Below, in pieces: positions 4,624 to 5,511 of a stretch of DNA of 5,511 bases. The position numbers and the translations under genes were made by a program. Under the pieces are notes generated by a model that had not been told where the DNA came from, made no database searches, and saw nothing but the letters and a program-made list of their open reading frames with translations. This DNA comes from Armatimonadota bacterium (GTDB lineage Bacteria > Armatimonadota > Fimbriimonadia > Fimbriimonadales > Fimbriimonadaceae), in the NCBI GenBank assembly GCA_023392285.1, contig JAEVZK010000136.1, forward strand, positions 1 through 5,511. The letters are read 5' to 3'. The stretch's first letter is position 1. Each line of letters starts with the position of its first letter.

Positions 4624-5511
4624 CTATAAGCGATGGATTGCGGCGGCAGGCCCGCTCGTAATGGCGTGCACTGTTTGCGCGCAAGGGAAGGTGACGGACG
4701 TCGCGACCATGCAGGTCGATGGCGGACTGGCGGTGCGGATCAAGGGAAGCGATCTGCCTTCGCCCAAGACGCGTTGGGATAATGGCGCTCTTGTGCTGAA
4801 CTTCGGCACGACCAAGCTCCATGCCAAGAAGGGTAAGACCTGGTGGCCAAAGGATGGCGGAATCAAAGCCGTCTCTTATGCCCCTGTAGGCCATACCGTC
4901 GACGTGGCGGTTCGCCCGACCACGGCGACGCAGCCTCACATCGCCAAGATGGAAGATGGCTGGATCGTCTACTTCGAGGAAGATTTCCCGTCGACGATCG
5001 AGGACTTTACTGCGGTCGAAAAGAGCGCTCCGAAGTCGCAGAAGGTCAAGAAAAATTATCAGCCGGCGCCAGTGGTCTCTCAGGTCACCAAAGCGGCGAC
5101 TGCGGCGACTCAGCCTCCTCAGCCGAAGTTCGCTTCAACGATCAAGGATGAGGCGTTTGCAAACGCTCGCGTCAGCCTTAACTTCGTCAACACCGATATC
5201 GTTCAGATTCTGAAGGCGCTTGCCCTCCAAGGCAATGTGAACATCGCGATGGGCCCAGATGTGGTCGGCCGCGTGACCGTGAATCTCGATAACGTGACCG
5301 TTCGCGAGGCACTCGATCTCGTGACGACTTTGGGCGGCGTACGCTATGCTCAAACGGGTTCAACTTTCGTCGTTGCGTCCACTGCTCGGTTTGCCGACAT
5401 GATGGGCACGATGAACAACATGGCTGCGAGCGAAACTCGGGTTGTTCCGCTGTTCAGCCGCGAAGGCAACCAAATCAAAGCGGCGATCCTGAAGAGCGTC
5501 CCAGCCAGCAC
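4613..5511 (+). CDS. pilQ: Secretin PilQ, N-terminal part, runs off the right edge
   Basis: This is the outer-membrane secretin through which the pilus exits. Only the first 299 residues are in the window. An N-terminal Sec signal is seen (MTSNYKRWIAAAGPLVMACT, cleavage probably after VCA at residue 23). A beta-rich, AMIN-like domain spans about 26-122 and is followed by a Lys/Ala/Pro/Gln-rich linker (about 125-175). A secretin/TonB short N-terminal (STN, N0) domain lies at about 186-255: VSLNFVNTDIVQILKALALQ, then GRVTVNLDNVTVREALDLV and TFVVAS. The start of the next N-domain (N1) follows at ETRVVPLFSREGNQIKAAIL (275-294). The pore-forming region is beyond the window. ATG 4613 overlaps the pilP-like gene by 11 nt and follows GGAAGGGA (4599-4606) by 6 nt. 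The frame stays open to the end with no disruption. The N0 domain is the likely partner of the PilP-like protein. Confidence 0.93.
   Translation, partial: MTSNYKRWIAAAGPLVMACTVCAQGKVTDVATMQVDGGLAVRIKGSDLPSPKTRWDNGALVLNFGTTKLHAKKGKTWWPKDGGIKAVSYAPVGHTVDVAVRPTTATQPHIAKMEDGWIVYFEEDFPSTIEDFTAVEKSAPKSQKVKKNYQPAPVVSQVTKAATAATQPPQPKFASTIKDEAFANARVSLNFVNTDIVQILKALALQGNVNIAMGPDVVGRVTVNLDNVTVREALDLVTTLGGVRYAQTGSTFVVASTARFADMMGTMNNMAASETRVVPLFSREGNQIKAAILKSVPAS

Noticed and set aside
4843..5213. + strand frames in the other two phases over pilQ
   Set aside because: They encode arginine/serine-rich shadow peptides; the real frame is the one from 4613, which carries the signal peptide and the STN domain.

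Overview
The window carries the start of a type IV pilus (T4P) assembly operon on the + strand. Only its first seven genes are visible, and the last one runs off the right edge. At the left edge there is the 5' end of an insertion-sequence transposase on the - strand. The pilus genes end in an outer-membrane secretin (PilQ), so the host is a diderm bacterium with moderately high GC. The gene order (ExeA-like ATPase, small HTH protein, pilM, pilN, pilO, pilP-like, pilQ), the PilN N-terminus reading INLIEEQRLA and the MerR/excisionase-type HTH gene inside the operon remind me of Armatimonadota (Fimbriimonas-like) genomes. That placement is from memory and is low to moderate in confidence.

Layout. 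Bases 1-196 (-) encode the first 65 residues of an IS3/IS911-type transposase OrfA with a GTG start. The element's terminal sequence probably reaches to about base 250. Bases 251-465 are non-coding. They hold a 64-bp tandem array of eight 8-bp units (253-316) and then three hairpin-capable sequences (329-360, 358-373, 390-415), two of which are mutually exclusive; together they could form a terminator or attenuator-like leader. I see no convincing sigma-70 or sigma-54 promoter. From 466 to the end the + strand is almost entirely coding. Genes are separated by 1-6 nt or overlap by 4-11 nt, which implies one transcript and translational coupling.

How the genes work together. PilM is an actin-like cytoplasmic protein that binds the N-terminal tail of the inner-membrane protein PilN. 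PilN pairs with PilO through similar bitopic, coiled-coil, ferredoxin-like architectures. The PilP-like protein joins this alignment subcomplex to the periplasmic N-domains of the PilQ secretin, through which the pilus crosses the outer membrane. The two leading genes are less standard: an ExeA/GspA-type AAA+ ATPase without the peptidoglycan-binding half known from the type II secretion protein, and a 151-residue HTH protein of unknown role with two plausible translation starts.

Most of the window is a recognisable system. The points most worth following up are the HTH gene with its possible dual start, the folded leader next to an IS end and octamer array, and the GspC-like (non-lipoprotein) form of PilP.
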